Shown here piece after piece: positions 37,201-51,600 of a stretch of 64,000 bases of DNA. The number at the start of each line of letters is the position of its first letter. Positions within the stretch are counted from its first letter, which is position 1. The notes below the pieces were generated by a model. That model was not told the DNA's origin. It did not search any database and saw nothing but the letters and a program-made list of their open reading frames with translations. The position numbers and the translations under genes are program-made. The stretch is from Paragonimus skrjabini miyazakii (Eukaryota > Platyhelminthes > Trematoda > Plagiorchiida > Troglotrematidae), in assembly GCA_014338405.1 (NCBI GenBank), contig JTDE01000920.1:20633-84632 (forward strand), in the 5' to 3' direction.

Positions 37201-40200
37201 AAATTGTGCACTACCAATACCACCGAAAATATCTTCATTGAATTCAAACGAACTTTGTGAATCCAACTTGATTGCAGAATCAAAATCGTAGGTTTATCAT
37301 AGGTTTATCAAGAGGAATTTTACGGTATATTATTAAAACCGACATATTAGTCAAACCATGACTGAAAGGCAATTGTGACAATCTGGCCGTTAACAATATG
37401 TGAATATTAGCACAGTGATCAACAAACTCGCTCCATCAGTACATGGACCGGAATTAAACATCTTGTATGAACAAAAGTGCGGCTACGGAGGAATTACAAT
37501 TGGTATGCAAGACTCGGATCCATTACTTTATTACAAAGGGAGATCGTTGGAAAAGTTATATCTGGGTGGAAAAATTGCGATGAAATTGGAGTGTTATTCA
37601 ATTAGCATAATTAAATTTCTTAATAATAGAAACCATTAGAATATAAAGTACAAATGCTCAAGACCGACAATGTACTGATGTGAAACATCAACAACCTTCA
37701 TTTTTTGTCATTTTTGGTATTCTTTTATACGCAATAAAATGTATGGGGTATATAACACTTCCGTAGACTAACCGTGAGCAACTAAAAATTAACCAGAAGT
37801 TGTCTTTATAATCAGAAACTTCTTTGATCAGACAAATCGCAACCTGCCAGACAAGCGACATACTTACTGATCATGAACTAGTTTAGCTCAATATTGCAAA
37901 ATTTGTTAGTAATAACCATAATAATAAATGTATGACAGTTGTTTTGGTCAAAGAACCATGATTCCAGTTCCCTGAAAAATTGGCAAAACAAAAATAAACC
38001 ATAATTAATAACCGATAAGTAATTTCTGAGCGTTCGGCTTGGCTTCGTAGTTCAACTGATGGAACATGTGTCGCATTTGGGCATGTTGTTTTTGTCGATG
38101 GTTCGAATCCAGCCAAAGTCCCGAGTTTTCGGAAATGGGTCTCTTCTATAAATGATTAAAAAAGTGAATGCCTCGTTAGAGCTCGATTTCGGTAGGAAAA
38201 TAAATTAATTAATGGTATTCCGTTAACAATTGTGAAAATAATCCTACTGGTGCTTTAAGCATTAAATATATTACATCCAGAATTTACCACGTATCAATTC
38301 ATTGAATATTATTCACTAATACTATCCAAATTATGACTAACTTTTTTCTCGTTTGTGCAACATAAGACATGAAAACCGTTATGTTCAAAACGTTGACAGT
38401 TAATTTCATATGTGGAATGCAGAAAAAACGTAACCAGCACCAAGTTTTATTACAGCATTAACTGAAGTTATACCTTCTGGGTGTTACAAAACGAACGTAA
38501 TTTGCGTTTGACCTTAACCCTACATTGTGACGAATATTTCTTCTGAGAAAGTTCGATTTGATTTCCATCATTGCTCAAGTGTGACTAATGTCCCTGTTGC
38601 TGGCTTACTTTGAAACAAAAACCTATACAAACCATGCTGATGTCATTTGATAACCTCGTAATCTTAGCACGCTTGTTACGGTGAAACAAATAACGACCCT
38701 ATCGAACCAGCTGATAACTTTTCACGTTAATATGCGAGGCTTTAAAATTTTGTTTCATTTGCATCAACCAACACATTCCTCTGAAGTCAATCTTAATTTC
38801 ACAGTTACTTCTACGTGAGAACTGTAGCACAGTATCGCCTAAGTTTGTAACATAAAAGGAAACACAAGTTTGTACGCTTTGGGATAGTTTGATGCATCTT
38901 CAAGTCAACTTTGTTGGAAATTTATAAACAGGATAAAATAAAATTCTACAGACCTATTTTGCATATGTCAACCATAACACTGTTAATCCTGTTTCACACT
39001 GAAAATAAGGTCACGGAAAATCGACCAGCTCAACATAGGCAAGACAGTTGGTGATCCAACAACTAAAGTCAAAATCTTGAACAGCTGATTATGAAATCAT
39101 TTTTACACAATAACCATATCATTTTTCCAAAAATCTAAATTGATGCGACTGTCGCAAAGTTGGCCTTTTGTGCAAGTCTTTCCTAGAAGTAATACTTGAC
39201 ACTTTGCATATGCACAAAAAGAAGTCAACACAAACAAAACACGGTTTCAAAACGTTACAATACATCCCCCCAAGTTATATGAAACGTCTGCAAGGGATGA
39301 TTATATAACACGAAGGAATCTATCAAAATATACCATGTAGGTATACCTTGCTGCTAAGTGTTAACCGACATTGGTGGAGGTTTTCGGGTTCTTTTCCCAT
39401 TAACTTGGTGGTTCATATCGTGTGCTTATTTTGTATTGTACACGTGGTATATTTTATGTGAAATAAACCTAAATAAACCCTCAAGCTTCAGTCATGCGAT
39501 AAGAACAGTCGACGTGCTGCAGAATAAACTGGACAGCACACGAAGGACTGGTTAACGTTTAGGTATGAGTTTCCATATAGCGAACTGAATGTCATAATGT
39601 GACATCACAAAAATGTTATCTCTGTTATCCAGTTAAAATACAGAATTCACAAATTAATTGTAGTGCCGTATTCTCCGATACATCGAACACTTACTTGAGG
39701 GAAAAAGTACATCTACCAGGGAGAGTCTTCCTGGAGAAGAGGATTATCGACCCAAATAATATCGCAAGGAACAGAGCTGATTTAGCTCGTGACTATCTAA
39801 ACCTGTTCACATCAACACTGTTAACCATAGCTTTTATAATTACACTGATACTGAAACTTTAAAATGGATATTGAGCTTGCGGGAAGAAACCAATACATGG
39901 ATTAAAAGTGTGTATGCTTTTAGAAATCAGCTGCGGAACTAAAAAGGCAGTTATTGCAGTTTTTCTACCCAAAAGGTAAACGTGACCCAGCAACAGTTGT
40001 TTTACCTGGCGTTTTTTCTCGGAAACATTCGCAATTCAAGTGAACTTCTGCTATTCTAATACTCTCTCATTTGTTGTGTAAAGCGCATCAGCTCCATCGA
40101 AACATTTCAAGTCAATTTCAATGTTTTTTGCTGACCGATGTTTGTCTAAACAAGTAGCGTTGTTATCTGACAAAATCGTTACGTGCAACTTGTCATTAGT

Positions 40201-43200
40201 TCAGTTAACAAGAATTGAAGCTAATTTAAAAATGAATGTAGAGATACAAAAGTCGGAAGTCACGAGTTAAAATTTTACATAATCGAAGTCAATGCATGCC
40301 CGATTAGTGCAAAAAGCAAGGGCGAATAACGGCTTAGATCAGCATATATCGTGGTTTAGTTTGGCATAGTACTCACAGGGAGGAATCAACGTACACCATG
40401 GATAAATCAGCTCTTTGTTGGATGTGGTGATTTATTTCAACTTGAGATTAGTGAACAATGGAGTGTGGGTCGTACTAGTGGAAAGCTTCCCACACGGAGT
40501 TCGCGTGTTAGGATGTTCCATTTTCAGAGAGATAACTGCATTGAAAGTAAACCGAGGTACAATACGATAGCCGTAACATTGCTGGTAACTCTGTATTGCG
40601 AAGGTTTTTAGTTGAGTTGGATGTTGACCTTTACTGGCTAACGTCTCAGAGTCATTTCAGCGCATATTTTCATTAGTATCGTCAAACTATTGTTCGCCTT
40701 CATCAACATTATTTGTACTTTTACTATTTGTACTTTTTGAGACATGCAGTATACTATTAGTAAGAGCACGCAAATATACTACTGAGTGTAGCAAACGTTC
40801 TCGTAGAATCTGAAGCAATCTAACGGTCTATGGACATGCAACTGCACACGACATGTTTGCGGAAATCAGTTATTCTAATTCTTCGTCATTTTTGAATACT
40901 TTTAGTCTGCTTCCATCCCTTCAGCAAGTCAACAGTGCAATCTTTATATATTCGTATACATTCCATGACCGTTCTCGCAATTTGGTCTTTCATCAGTCGG
41001 TTAGTTTTATTTACGATTAAATGTCCTACTGACCCATTTCTCCAATTAATTACACTTTCAAGTATGCAGTTACATAAATAAATCTCAAATAAACATGCAA
41101 TGAGAAAGCTCGTCTTTAGACTGGAGACGTGCAAGCCGAGCGTTCTGGCTTTGATAACTCGTTGTACTCATGAACCAGCATTGCGAAACATGGATACACC
41201 GTGAGACAGAGTTCGTCCAACGTAGGATTTCCAGCAATAGTCTTGTAAAAGGAAACAACACAAGAAAGCATGAACCAGAAGCCCAGTGTGTCATGAGCAC
41301 GACTTACACAAACGAAAACCAATGTGGCGTCAACAACACGTCAGCACGCTGTGTCACACAATCCAAATTCGATCTATGCGCATTTGCTAATTCTGGTCGC
41401 ACCTTACAATACCACAAGGTAAATTTAAATTATTTAGTAAACCCGAATTGGCGGGTTGATAATACAGCGTGAATGGAGATACATTTAAGGATTACAGACA
41501 AAGTTAGGGTGCTGCCGAGTCAGTTGTTTTAGGAAAAACAGATCATAAAAACGTTACTTTTTGAACAAAACTTTCTGTGTATAGTAGGTTTTTCAAGGGC
41601 ATCCCCAGAAGTTCAACAGTCGCGTCATTTTCTGTCGTCAGTGTTCAGATGTACGGCACTGTCGATCAGCTTGAACGCAACATCCAAGTTGACTCTCTGA
41701 TCGGAAACGATTAGAGTCAAAATTACATTGCTAATGATACGCCTGACAAAAGATAAAATTATCGTATTAGCCTTGAAAGTTTCCTTTACGGGCTACTAAT
41801 TAATTCTGCCCCAAATGAAAGTGTACGGAAAATTAAAATAAGAAGGCTTCAGCCAAAGAACGTACATCAGATGGAATACGTTCATTAATGAGGCAGCCGG
41901 ACAATAGCCTTGCGCCAATTAACCGAAACTCAGAATCATCTATCACTAGGCATTTAGCTCAAAGCAGCCAAATAGCCAGAGTAGTTTTATCGTTCCTTGT
42001 AAACAAAACGAGCCACCGGGTTTTGAACTATTGTTGATCATTGTCCACAAGCCTCTGTTGTATTCTCAAAGGAACTTAACAGTTATGTTACGTCTGTCTT
42101 GGTTTTGTTAACCAGGGTCAAGGTAGTTTAAAGAAACCACCAGTACTCAATTATTCCATCAGTGCAGAAAGAAGACATGTTGTCATATTTTAACATCTCG
42201 TCTATTCTCATCAGTCGCAAACGTAAAACATGCAAGTTATATATGACAGAATTAGAGATAGATAGGGTATGGATACGCATACAGTCACACCACGTATTAC
42301 GTCATCACCACCACGACAACCCTATAGGTTACTTCAACCACTTCTGTGCACATAGCGTCGGCTGGTGAGCTCTGATCAACGTGGCTTTGCTAAAGGCCAG
42401 TAACTTCGCGTTTCGATGGAGTAACAATATTTTGAATGATCAATTTAGGTCAACCTAGTGACCTGTTATCATGAGATGTCTGGGAATCGATGATGCGGGG
42501 CTTCGAGTAACAGATTCACCGGTTTCAGGTTGTTGTGTCATGAGTTGTTTCAACCAGTTCGGGACGTGTCCTGCCACTCGCTGAGGTAGCCGTCGGTCTG
42601 TTCTGCCTATGTAAACGACACCGCAACTGTAAGCGAACTGATAGACAATGTGAGAGACAGAATGGTCAGACAGACTGCTTTCGCGATTGTGTAGAACGGG
42701 TCCTTTGGCAATTTGAACCAAGCGTAGTTGTGCAGACGCATACGCACAAGATAGAGCACACTGCAATTTGTGCTTGATGCCGTTTGCCACATGATCGCCC
42801 TCAAATTGCAAAAATAGAAATATATCTTTCTTTTTAGCTGTTTGCACTAGTTCATTGCATTCGTTCATCGTGTTGTGAATGTCTATGAATTTTTAAGGGT
42901 CCGTTTGCCAGCAACGTTTTTCTCCACATTTCTCCTTCCATTTGCAGCTCATCAGGGGTGCAAATACGCTTGGGCCTATGAAATAGATTTTTGATCAAAC
43001 CCTTCTTGTATGCCATCGGGGCAAAGCTGATGAACTGAAGATATTGTCCACTCCATGTTGTTTTGTGATGGACCGATCGCTGTAATGTCCCATCCCCACA
43101 CCTAGTGATGAGTACATCTAAAAAAGCTAAATTGCGTATCCATACCCTGGCTATGTCTAATTGTCTGTCATATATTACTTGTATGTTTTACGTTTGCGAC

Positions 43201-45654
43201 TGCTGAGAGTAAACGAAATGTCAACATATCGCAACATGTCTCCTTTCTGCGCTGATGAAGTTATTAAGGAGAACCAAGTGTTTCAAAAAAGACATTAACT
43301 TGTTTTGCAGTCAACCGTTTGTTTATCATAGTTTCAATTGTTGCACATTTGCGATTGAAAGGAGTGCACAAAATAAGTACAGATATTGTAAATTCGACCT
43401 GCTGAGTATAGTATCGACCTCTACCTTGGTTTAACTGGCGCAAAGCAGTGGAACTGATCACGCTCCTTGTTCTGTGTTTAACGCATGCATAAGACCAGTT
43501 GAAAGTATCCGTTTGTTCGTTTCAGTAAGCAACAGCAAGAAGAATTACTCTTTCGTTTTGCTTCATTTCTATGGTACGTTTCATGATACAGTAGGAAACC
43601 AATATTCGTAATTACATCGAGAACAGAAAATAATGTCCTCGTGTGTTGTTTGTAGAGTACAAACTGGTTGCTTAAGTTCGTAAAGTTCGGCCGATCAAAC
43701 AGTTATATGAGTATACCGTGTTTCTCCACACTAACAACTATACTGTTGAAGCTGAACGTCATTGCTTAAAGTCCACTCTTAGTGTACACCAAGTTTATAA
43801 TGACTATACAATAACCGAATATGGTGACGAGATGTCGAAAGGGTTCATCCGCGTGACTTATCTCGCAGGTATGTTAAGATTAATATATGCGAATGACAAG
43901 ACCGAACCTCCATCATAAACAAAATGTCTGACAAAACTGTTTACCAACTTGGTCCGTTTTTATAAGATTTTCTAACGTACTGGAAAGTGTAACTATCTCA
44001 CCACCATGAACATTTTGTTGCCTCGAAGGGGTATGAAATTCTAGGTTTTCCACATCAACAAATGGGTAATTTCCGTCAGTAGTGACAATCACTCCGCCCG
44101 TTATTTCAGAAGCTGAATAAACTTAGTCCTCTGAATATATATGTGACTAACAGATTCCAGTAAACTCTCGGCTGATGCAACATATTGTAATGATCTTATC
44201 ATCAACCGACAACCATACACAGGCCAATCGCTATGTTTATTGCTTACACTTATACTGTTTAACAGTGATAGCATTGTATACTACAAGCCGTCGTAAGTTA
44301 ACCAAGAATAAACAGTTTGTCTGTTTGATGAGATACAGTTGCGGAATCTGTTATGATCCATACTTATAAACATTCTAGCGGTGCAGATGTGACTCCCTTG
44401 AGTAGAGCAGGATAAGACGAAATATTGAAGATCCACCTTGATCAAACTAGTTCTGTACATGATAATTTAGTAATTGACAAAACATAAACAGAGCCTGTGC
44501 GCGGAAATCAAACTTTAGCGATTGTGATCTTACAAGACAGTACCATGAACAATTAAATTGGACGGTATGAAAAAAGCAAACAAATCGGAGTTCACCACGA
44601 CATTAACGGAGACCTTGTGGGGTAAACAGCAGCAACACCGAGTACTGAGTAATCACCATGCTCACCGTCAAACCCATACTTCCCGCCAGATTTCGTTCTT
44701 GTTTGGACTCATCTGATGGGAACATTCTGACTGGAAATATAACTAGCAATCCTTGGCGCTACGAGCCAAAGCTCTTGTCCTCCGGGCCATGAGTTCAATG
44801 AGCGTCACTTAGGACGAGGGAATTCGGATGTAATTTACTGGTGAGTACATTTATGTTCCTGCATACACAAGCGTGGCATAGTGGATAGTACGTGTCGCCG
44901 TTCTGTTTTGTGATCGGATATCCGAATCCTTAGGTCAACTAACCACCACACTACGCTTAAAATTTGCAACAGCTCAAACTGCTTCTAATTCATTCTGCCA
45001 ATCAGCAATGAAATTCCTGTTCACAAGAATAGAAAACATCCGGGGTGCAGAAAATAAGTAAGTCTTGAAGAAAGTGCATTTTAATCACATGGAGTGAAGG
45101 TGATGTGAAGGCATCACATTAAGTAAGAACATTTTATGACTAAACACAATACACAAGCTCGCTGTTCAATACTGCGTCATACCAGAAATGCTTATGATAA
45201 TTTGGAGGGGTGGAGACCTTGTAAACGAAAATATACTACAGAGCTTTTCTTGATAATACTATTTTCACCTATCAAAGCGATTTTGTTGGACTATGTTACG
45301 AGGTGAGCAATGAGGGTATCCACAAATGGGTGTGAGAAAAAAGTAATGAACGGACAAAAGACTAGTCAAGTTCACACCATTCAACGTTTGAATTCGGTTA
45401 CTAGCATTATAATATGCGGTCTTTTATAACTATACCAATCTAAAAGGTGAAGCTTGAGAATAACTGTCATAATTTCAGGAAGGCTGTTTAAGTTGTTTAA
45501 CTTTTTAATAACCACATGATTGAGCGTGGTTTGTTTCCTTCTGTAAGCAAGATTAATTACAGATTTACTGATTGATCGCACTTCGTGCCGTATGTTGCCA
45601 AAAGGTTAATTTTCTCATCGTGCAACATCAGTCAGACTTCACAGTAACTAGTGT

Positions 45655-45685
<31 letters not shown>

Positions 45686-48600
45686 GATAAACCTCGTTGT
45701 TATCGTTCGTTTGAATAACTTCCGTTGTGTCACCGACTGAAGAAAAACTACTTTTCAACAAAGTCTTGTTGCACGCATCAGTTGAGACAACAAACTTGAC
45801 CGTTTCATTCACATTTTCAAGGGATTAACACTGAGATGTGTAACACACACGTAGACGGTTTGGTGAGCTTTATTGGCTCATCCTGTGGCAGAACTGAATT
45901 TGGTCCGACTAGATTTTCCTGACGTTTACATCTAGGAGAACTGAATTCGTCTCAACCTTAAAACATCGTCCGTGCATGACCTTAAGTGATTCACATTTTC
46001 AGAAATGGTGCCTACTTCAGAATATTTCCTACATGGTAAAAGTATACATTGGAATAGAACTCTCTTTCTTGGGGGTGAAACATTAGATTTCAATGCTTAG
46101 CTTCTATTGGCTGTCAATTTTAAACGTACTTTTAATCCGTTGAGGGATTCACTTCCAATGACTTAGAACCTAATGTTAACTCACATTGTTTAAAGGGTGG
46201 TATAAAGTGTTAGGGGGTCCATTTTGTTTGTCCAGAACCGCCTCCGGCTTCGAGAAAACGATTTTATGCAATCAAAATGTGCAAAAATGTCGTGAACCGT
46301 CGACTGGCAACATTCACTATCTTTCTACTTGTTCGGTCTTTGTTCCGCCATGCACATTGGTGGCTTAGCTACCTAAACTACTATTTTTGGTAACTTTCCT
46401 TCAATTTTCAGATTCGAGGGTGTTTTGTAGGTCGCTCTGCATCATACACATAGCTTGTACTATTCTCCCTGTCGTACACGTTATTGCAGCTGAACAAAGT
46501 TGCTTCTTGCACCCGTCTTTTGGTTTGTCTTGGGAGCAATTAACAGAGAAAGTTGTGTTATTTTCGGGACCAAGAGTTTCCGTATTAATTATTAAGAGGA
46601 GGGAAAGCTGATTTCTATCAGTAACATTACTATACCATGTACGAACCACCATAGTCTGTCGGGAGTTTATAACAAAATACTCAACGATTTATAGAAACTT
46701 GGGTTTAAGAGCAAAGTCACGAATCAGAATAACATGAGTATAAACAAATCAGTTGCATTTTTAGCAGATATTTTATTAAGCACTGGAAGTTGTAATCGCT
46801 ATAACAAATAAGAAATCTAAATTTTCCAGGTGCTCAGGCTTTTGTTTTTCAGTCTGTTGATTATACAACCTGTGAGTTAATAAAAGTTCGACAAGGGGTC
46901 AACGTTATTTGTTTTAATATGATCGAGACCGAATGATAAGTCATAATTTCAAAACAATTTATGAACAGTAGTTTATCTGAGTTGCTGATGGCATCTCACC
47001 TCTGACGTAGAGGCTTCTTTGAACTAAATGAACCAATTACAAATTAGTGGACAATGGAAATAGAGCAGACGAAGACAAATTGTTTCAATGTAGTCTACTT
47101 TAAATATCACCAAATTAGTAACTTGTTCATCTGGCATGAAAAAGCTTCTAGGTTAGATGCGAAAATTCATTAATAAACCAAATTACCGATTGTTCACAAG
47201 TCGTTCCAAAAGATCAACATTTTATTTACGAAGTTAAACTACCTTAATTTCTCCTAATCTGAAATTACAATGAAACAACTCATATAGGCTTAAATATAAC
47301 CAATATCCGCAGAATGTTTGACTGAATCTTGTCGATGAAAATTAGAGACAAGCAAAATTTTTACTTAAACTACTTCGAGCTAGCGCCCTACATATAGCAG
47401 GTTACACAAACTACAGTTCGCTACAAAAAGGAGAAGGTATGCTTCAAAAGATGTTGATATATTTGTCCTCAGCAGTCGACAACAACAGTTTGAAAGACCA
47501 ACGAAACTGTTTCCAACTTTCAACGTATAGTAAGGAATAAAATCCTACGATGTAAGAAGTGCTAAGGGTATTTACACCTGTGAACACGAGAATAGTCCGT
47601 GACTTACTAAACAATGGCACCTTGCTGTCATCATTACGCAAAGATATCTTGAACGGTTGACTAGTTTGATGGTAACCGGTTGCGAAAAGAGAATGAAGCT
47701 GAGATGTTTAATAGAGTTTGATTAGAAAAGTTTGTATGTGTTGGCGCTATGTCCAACTCCTATAACGTTTACTGATGATAGGTTAGCGAGTTCTGAGGAT
47801 AATTAGAAACATTTAGTTAATCCTCTCTCTTGATAAAGTGTATCAAGGAAACTTTACGTCTGCGGCATATTGACTAGGTATTATTCACTAACAAGTATAC
47901 TGATGTTGGATACCACTTCTTTTGAATAACAAAAGCATCAATTTACCTAAAATCCTGAAATCGATATCAGCTACACCTTAGCTCAAAAAATCAATATACC
48001 TGGCAATAATTGGAACTTGATTTATGTTTTCATTTCAATGAGTTACGGTATCCAAACCGACTTGCCGAATATCCCTGACCTCAACTTTTCTCGCATTCCT
48101 ACAGGTAATTCATACAGAAGGAAGCAAACGTGTTATGAACGACTGTGATCAAGTTGGACGTTGGCGACGTTTTGTTCACGCTCAGTATCTCAACTGTCTC
48201 ACATTTGATTTATTCGAAGTCTATAGAGACCACGTGAGGACTATCGAACTGTTTGTTTATCTTGATGATTTGATGAACAAGACATCATGTATCGATTGTT
48301 TCAGTGCTGAGATAAAATCGCAGCTCAGTGGAGCAGTGGTAGTTGTACACAATGCAGACACATATCCGGATATCAATCAGGAAGGTATAAATTTACAACC
48401 CGGAAGTTTAACAGAAATCAAGGTCAAAACCACCAAGCATACACAAAAGACGCCACCGTATGGACGATGTTCGCCCGATACACCAACCACAATCAAACTG
48501 TACGGCACGGAGACATATGCCTATTCTGAACATGCATGTCGTATGAGTACCATTCAAGTAAGTGATCAATGAAGCTCTATGACAGTCTGGGAAGTACTTG

Positions 48601-51600
48601 AAGAATAATTATGCAACTGCACATTATGCACTACGACAATGCACCGCACAATACTTTCGGTAGGTAACTTAATAACCTCTTTGTTACTGAGTACCGTAGT
48701 CAGTATAATAACAGACGAGACCCGGCTAGTAATAACCTGGCCTTTGGCTGGAAACCAGACAGTTACTGCGTGCAGTATACCCATACAATGAAATAGTATA
48801 TTGATAAACAAAGAGAGATAAAGACAATGGCAACTATCCACATTGACAAACACACATCTGGTGACAGTGGGAGTAATTTTAGGATGTGCCTATGAGAACC
48901 GTATTACCGGTTGAACTTTGTGTATGTGCTGATCAAATATATTTCTGACCATCTCGATCGAGTCCGTCATGAAAATGGAGATTGGCAGTGCACTTTGAGG
49001 TAGGCAGACTGTAGATGCGAATACTCCTTGTCCACAAAGAATTCTGGTATTTTGATACTCGCCCTTCCAAATCGATCGTTTTTGGTTTGTGGAAGGAGGT
49101 TACCAGCGAGTAGGCACGAGTGTACAATTTCGAATATCGCGATAAGGTCGTTCTATAGATGTCCGCAGCTCACTGTTGCCCAGTCTTCTAGAAAATAGTA
49201 TCTTCCGAAGCCTGTGGTTCCTAACCGTTTGTCTGGGGTAACATACTACAGCAGTTACCGTTTCGTTTAAGGACAAAAATCCTGCCTCTTTGGTTATTTA
49301 GTTATGTATATGTGTACATATATATACAAATGACCAGCAACTTGGTATAGAGCAGAGCCAGTGATATGATAATATTTGGCAACTCAAGTATGATTAGAAT
49401 GGACAGCAGTGGGCTCATGTTTGTACATCCTCGGCAAGGTTGAGAGGTGCGAGACCTTGAGATCTCAAAAACTTCAAATCGGCGGTAAGAAAGCCAGTTC
49501 CAGAGAAGACGTATAGCTCAAAAATTATATCTCACTTCAAACGTTAATCAACTCAGTGTTCAAGTAGACGAGCAAGGAACAACTCAAATTGTAGAGATGT
49601 GCAATGTCCTCACAAAATAACCGAAAAATAACGGGAAATGAGCCCACTGAAACCGGTGAATCCAGATGATGGTGTGACAGAATAGTCATTAGTTTTAAGA
49701 AAAACTCTCGAAAAATATGTAGATACGGTCAGAAACAAAATGAAATTCAACGACAGAATTCAAACGTTCTCAGCTACTCAGGTCACATCATTTGCCCTGG
49801 CATAAACACAGGTGTAAACAATTGTGGCATTCTCAAGCAGTTCAACATAACGTCAAACACTGAACAACTCACAGTAAACTGTTTCATTACTTCAACAGTC
49901 AGGATCGAAAACAGCACAAGTCACAGTACCTTAGGTAGGTTCAACGCTGAATACATATATATGCATGATTGATTGGCCCTTACCAAAAGTCGAGTTCCAC
50001 TGGAAACTAGTGAGGTAAATACCCGCTTATTTGTGCCTTAAACCCAAGTTCGGTTAGATAATCCTCGACTCACTAAGGCCATTTTTCAATTAAGCCATAA
50101 CTGTCGTGTTTTGCAGTAATATGACATGGTCAACATTGACAAAAGTCTCAGGAAGCTTCAGGCAAAGTAACTCAATGAACCGCCCTTCGACAATGCCTTT
50201 GGTCTGACAGAACAGTACCCCATTACCAAACGCATATTGTGCTTCATACAGGATATCAATTTCACGCTACCTGCATGTCAGACTGATTACAGAAGAACTA
50301 AAAGGGACTTATTACGAACAGAGAATGTCTTTGGATTACAATTTAGGTCACCTCCTTTACCGGCTCTTCTATGTAGCTGCGGAACACAGATATAACACAG
50401 ATGGATTTGTCATTCGGCGTGCCCTCTGCACATCGGTAGCTGCCGCGCAGATTGTGCAGGAGTCACACTGATTGTAGATTTTGTTGAGAATATTATTATA
50501 TATATATAACTATTCACACCGAGTGTAATAGATGAGAAAATACTGGAAGACGCAGTAAACGGAAAAATAAGGGTCAACCTATGGTACCGCCATCTCCTAT
50601 TGGCGTGGTGTCATATCAAATTGTTAAAACCCTTAAACTGGTTTGAGTTTGTGCTTGAGAAGAACTCAGTGATTTCTTATGCATTGCTTACCCTGGTTTT
50701 GCGACAGTATATGCTTGTTTTTACTAGGATCCAATGTTCCGAAGTATCTCATCCGTGTGTCTAACTGGAAGTGGGCGATGGACCAGCCTGCGTGTGCCTT
50801 TACCATTATTTCTTCCGTTAGGACGATGATTCGTGACAGTCAAGGTTCGTTTATAGAATTTAAAAGTGTGCCGGTCAAAAAGTACGACTCACATCAGTTA
50901 TGATTAAATCAGGAGATTTAAAACGGATGGTGGGAACCTCAACCGATTCACGTCGTACAATACTTGGGTGCACAAACAGGAAGTCTTCAAAGCTGATAAG
51001 TTGTGTACAATGATGCTTCCAAGACTAGGCTTGTCAATTTCATGCAGTCTCGAATGACTGTCCTGAATGTATGAACTTATAACAGTCTAGGAGCAAGCGA
51101 ATTGAGCTACCGTTCCGGCGGTTGCTAAACTGTTGCAAGATTAGCAGTTCCACAGCTACGGCTGATTTATGGAAGGTAACTATGAACAGACATGGGGTCA
51201 GGACTTCACATAGTTGTTCAGATATTTCCATGAAGATATCGAGATAATCTAACCGCTCAGAAACATTTGAACTTTTTTCTCCGTAAATCGTTTCTCAGCT
51301 GGGTAAGAAGTTTAAACTAACCTCAGCTGCACTGAACGATACCACGGCATGCTGCACAACAAGGCATCATTTTCAGTGTGTCCGTTTCCAAACCCATGGT
51401 GGTTAACTTACGCAGTCTATCGAAATCAAAAGTCTGTCTCTCGTAGTCTCGTTTCATCTGTGTGGATCCAGTTAGTCTTTTGAGGTTTTAGGGTAACTCT
51501 GGGTCCGAAATAGACTGTTTCGTTTGATTCCCCAGTTTGACTGGATTGTTTGCAGCCAAAGATAGACGAATGATACAATACTCAGAGTTCACAATTTTTG

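Larger units (their letters stand above)
42157..43259 (-). mobile_element. Penelope-like element remnant B
   Basis: Inside channel intron 1, antisense to the gene. The - strand encodes the last part of a Penelope-type RT and its GIY-YIG endonuclease. The element is bounded by roughly 120-bp inverted repeats (42157-42280 and 43134-43259), the same architecture as remnant A but with a different terminal sequence. Only the part downstream of the RT catalytic box survives. Confidence 0.85.
22289..48104 (+). other. Channel intron 1 (25.8 kb)
   Basis: Bounded by gtaagt and a good acceptor (polypyrimidine, then cctacag). It holds SINE-like repeats at 38038 and 44868, Penelope-like remnant B at 42157-43259 and an (AT)n tract at 45660. 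Apart from these it is AT-rich and without supported genes. Frames of 60-113 codons (24563-24841, 25235-25573, 33750-34091 minus, 37400-37636, 39599-39858, 41170-41472) match no channel motif. The channel does not need another exon here, because exon 1 ends at the conserved Cys and exon 2 resumes in phase at the expected distance from NCLTF. Confidence 0.85.

Noticed and set aside
38038..38112. tRNA gene
   Set aside because: It has a perfect B box, but the acceptor and D arms do not pair, and related fragments recur at 52.1-52.2 and 54.9 kb, so it is a SINE-like repeat.
41085..41322. - strand frames overlapping 41170-41420 as exons
   Set aside because: Two different antisense frames are open over the same stretch, with no motif, so neither can be preferred.
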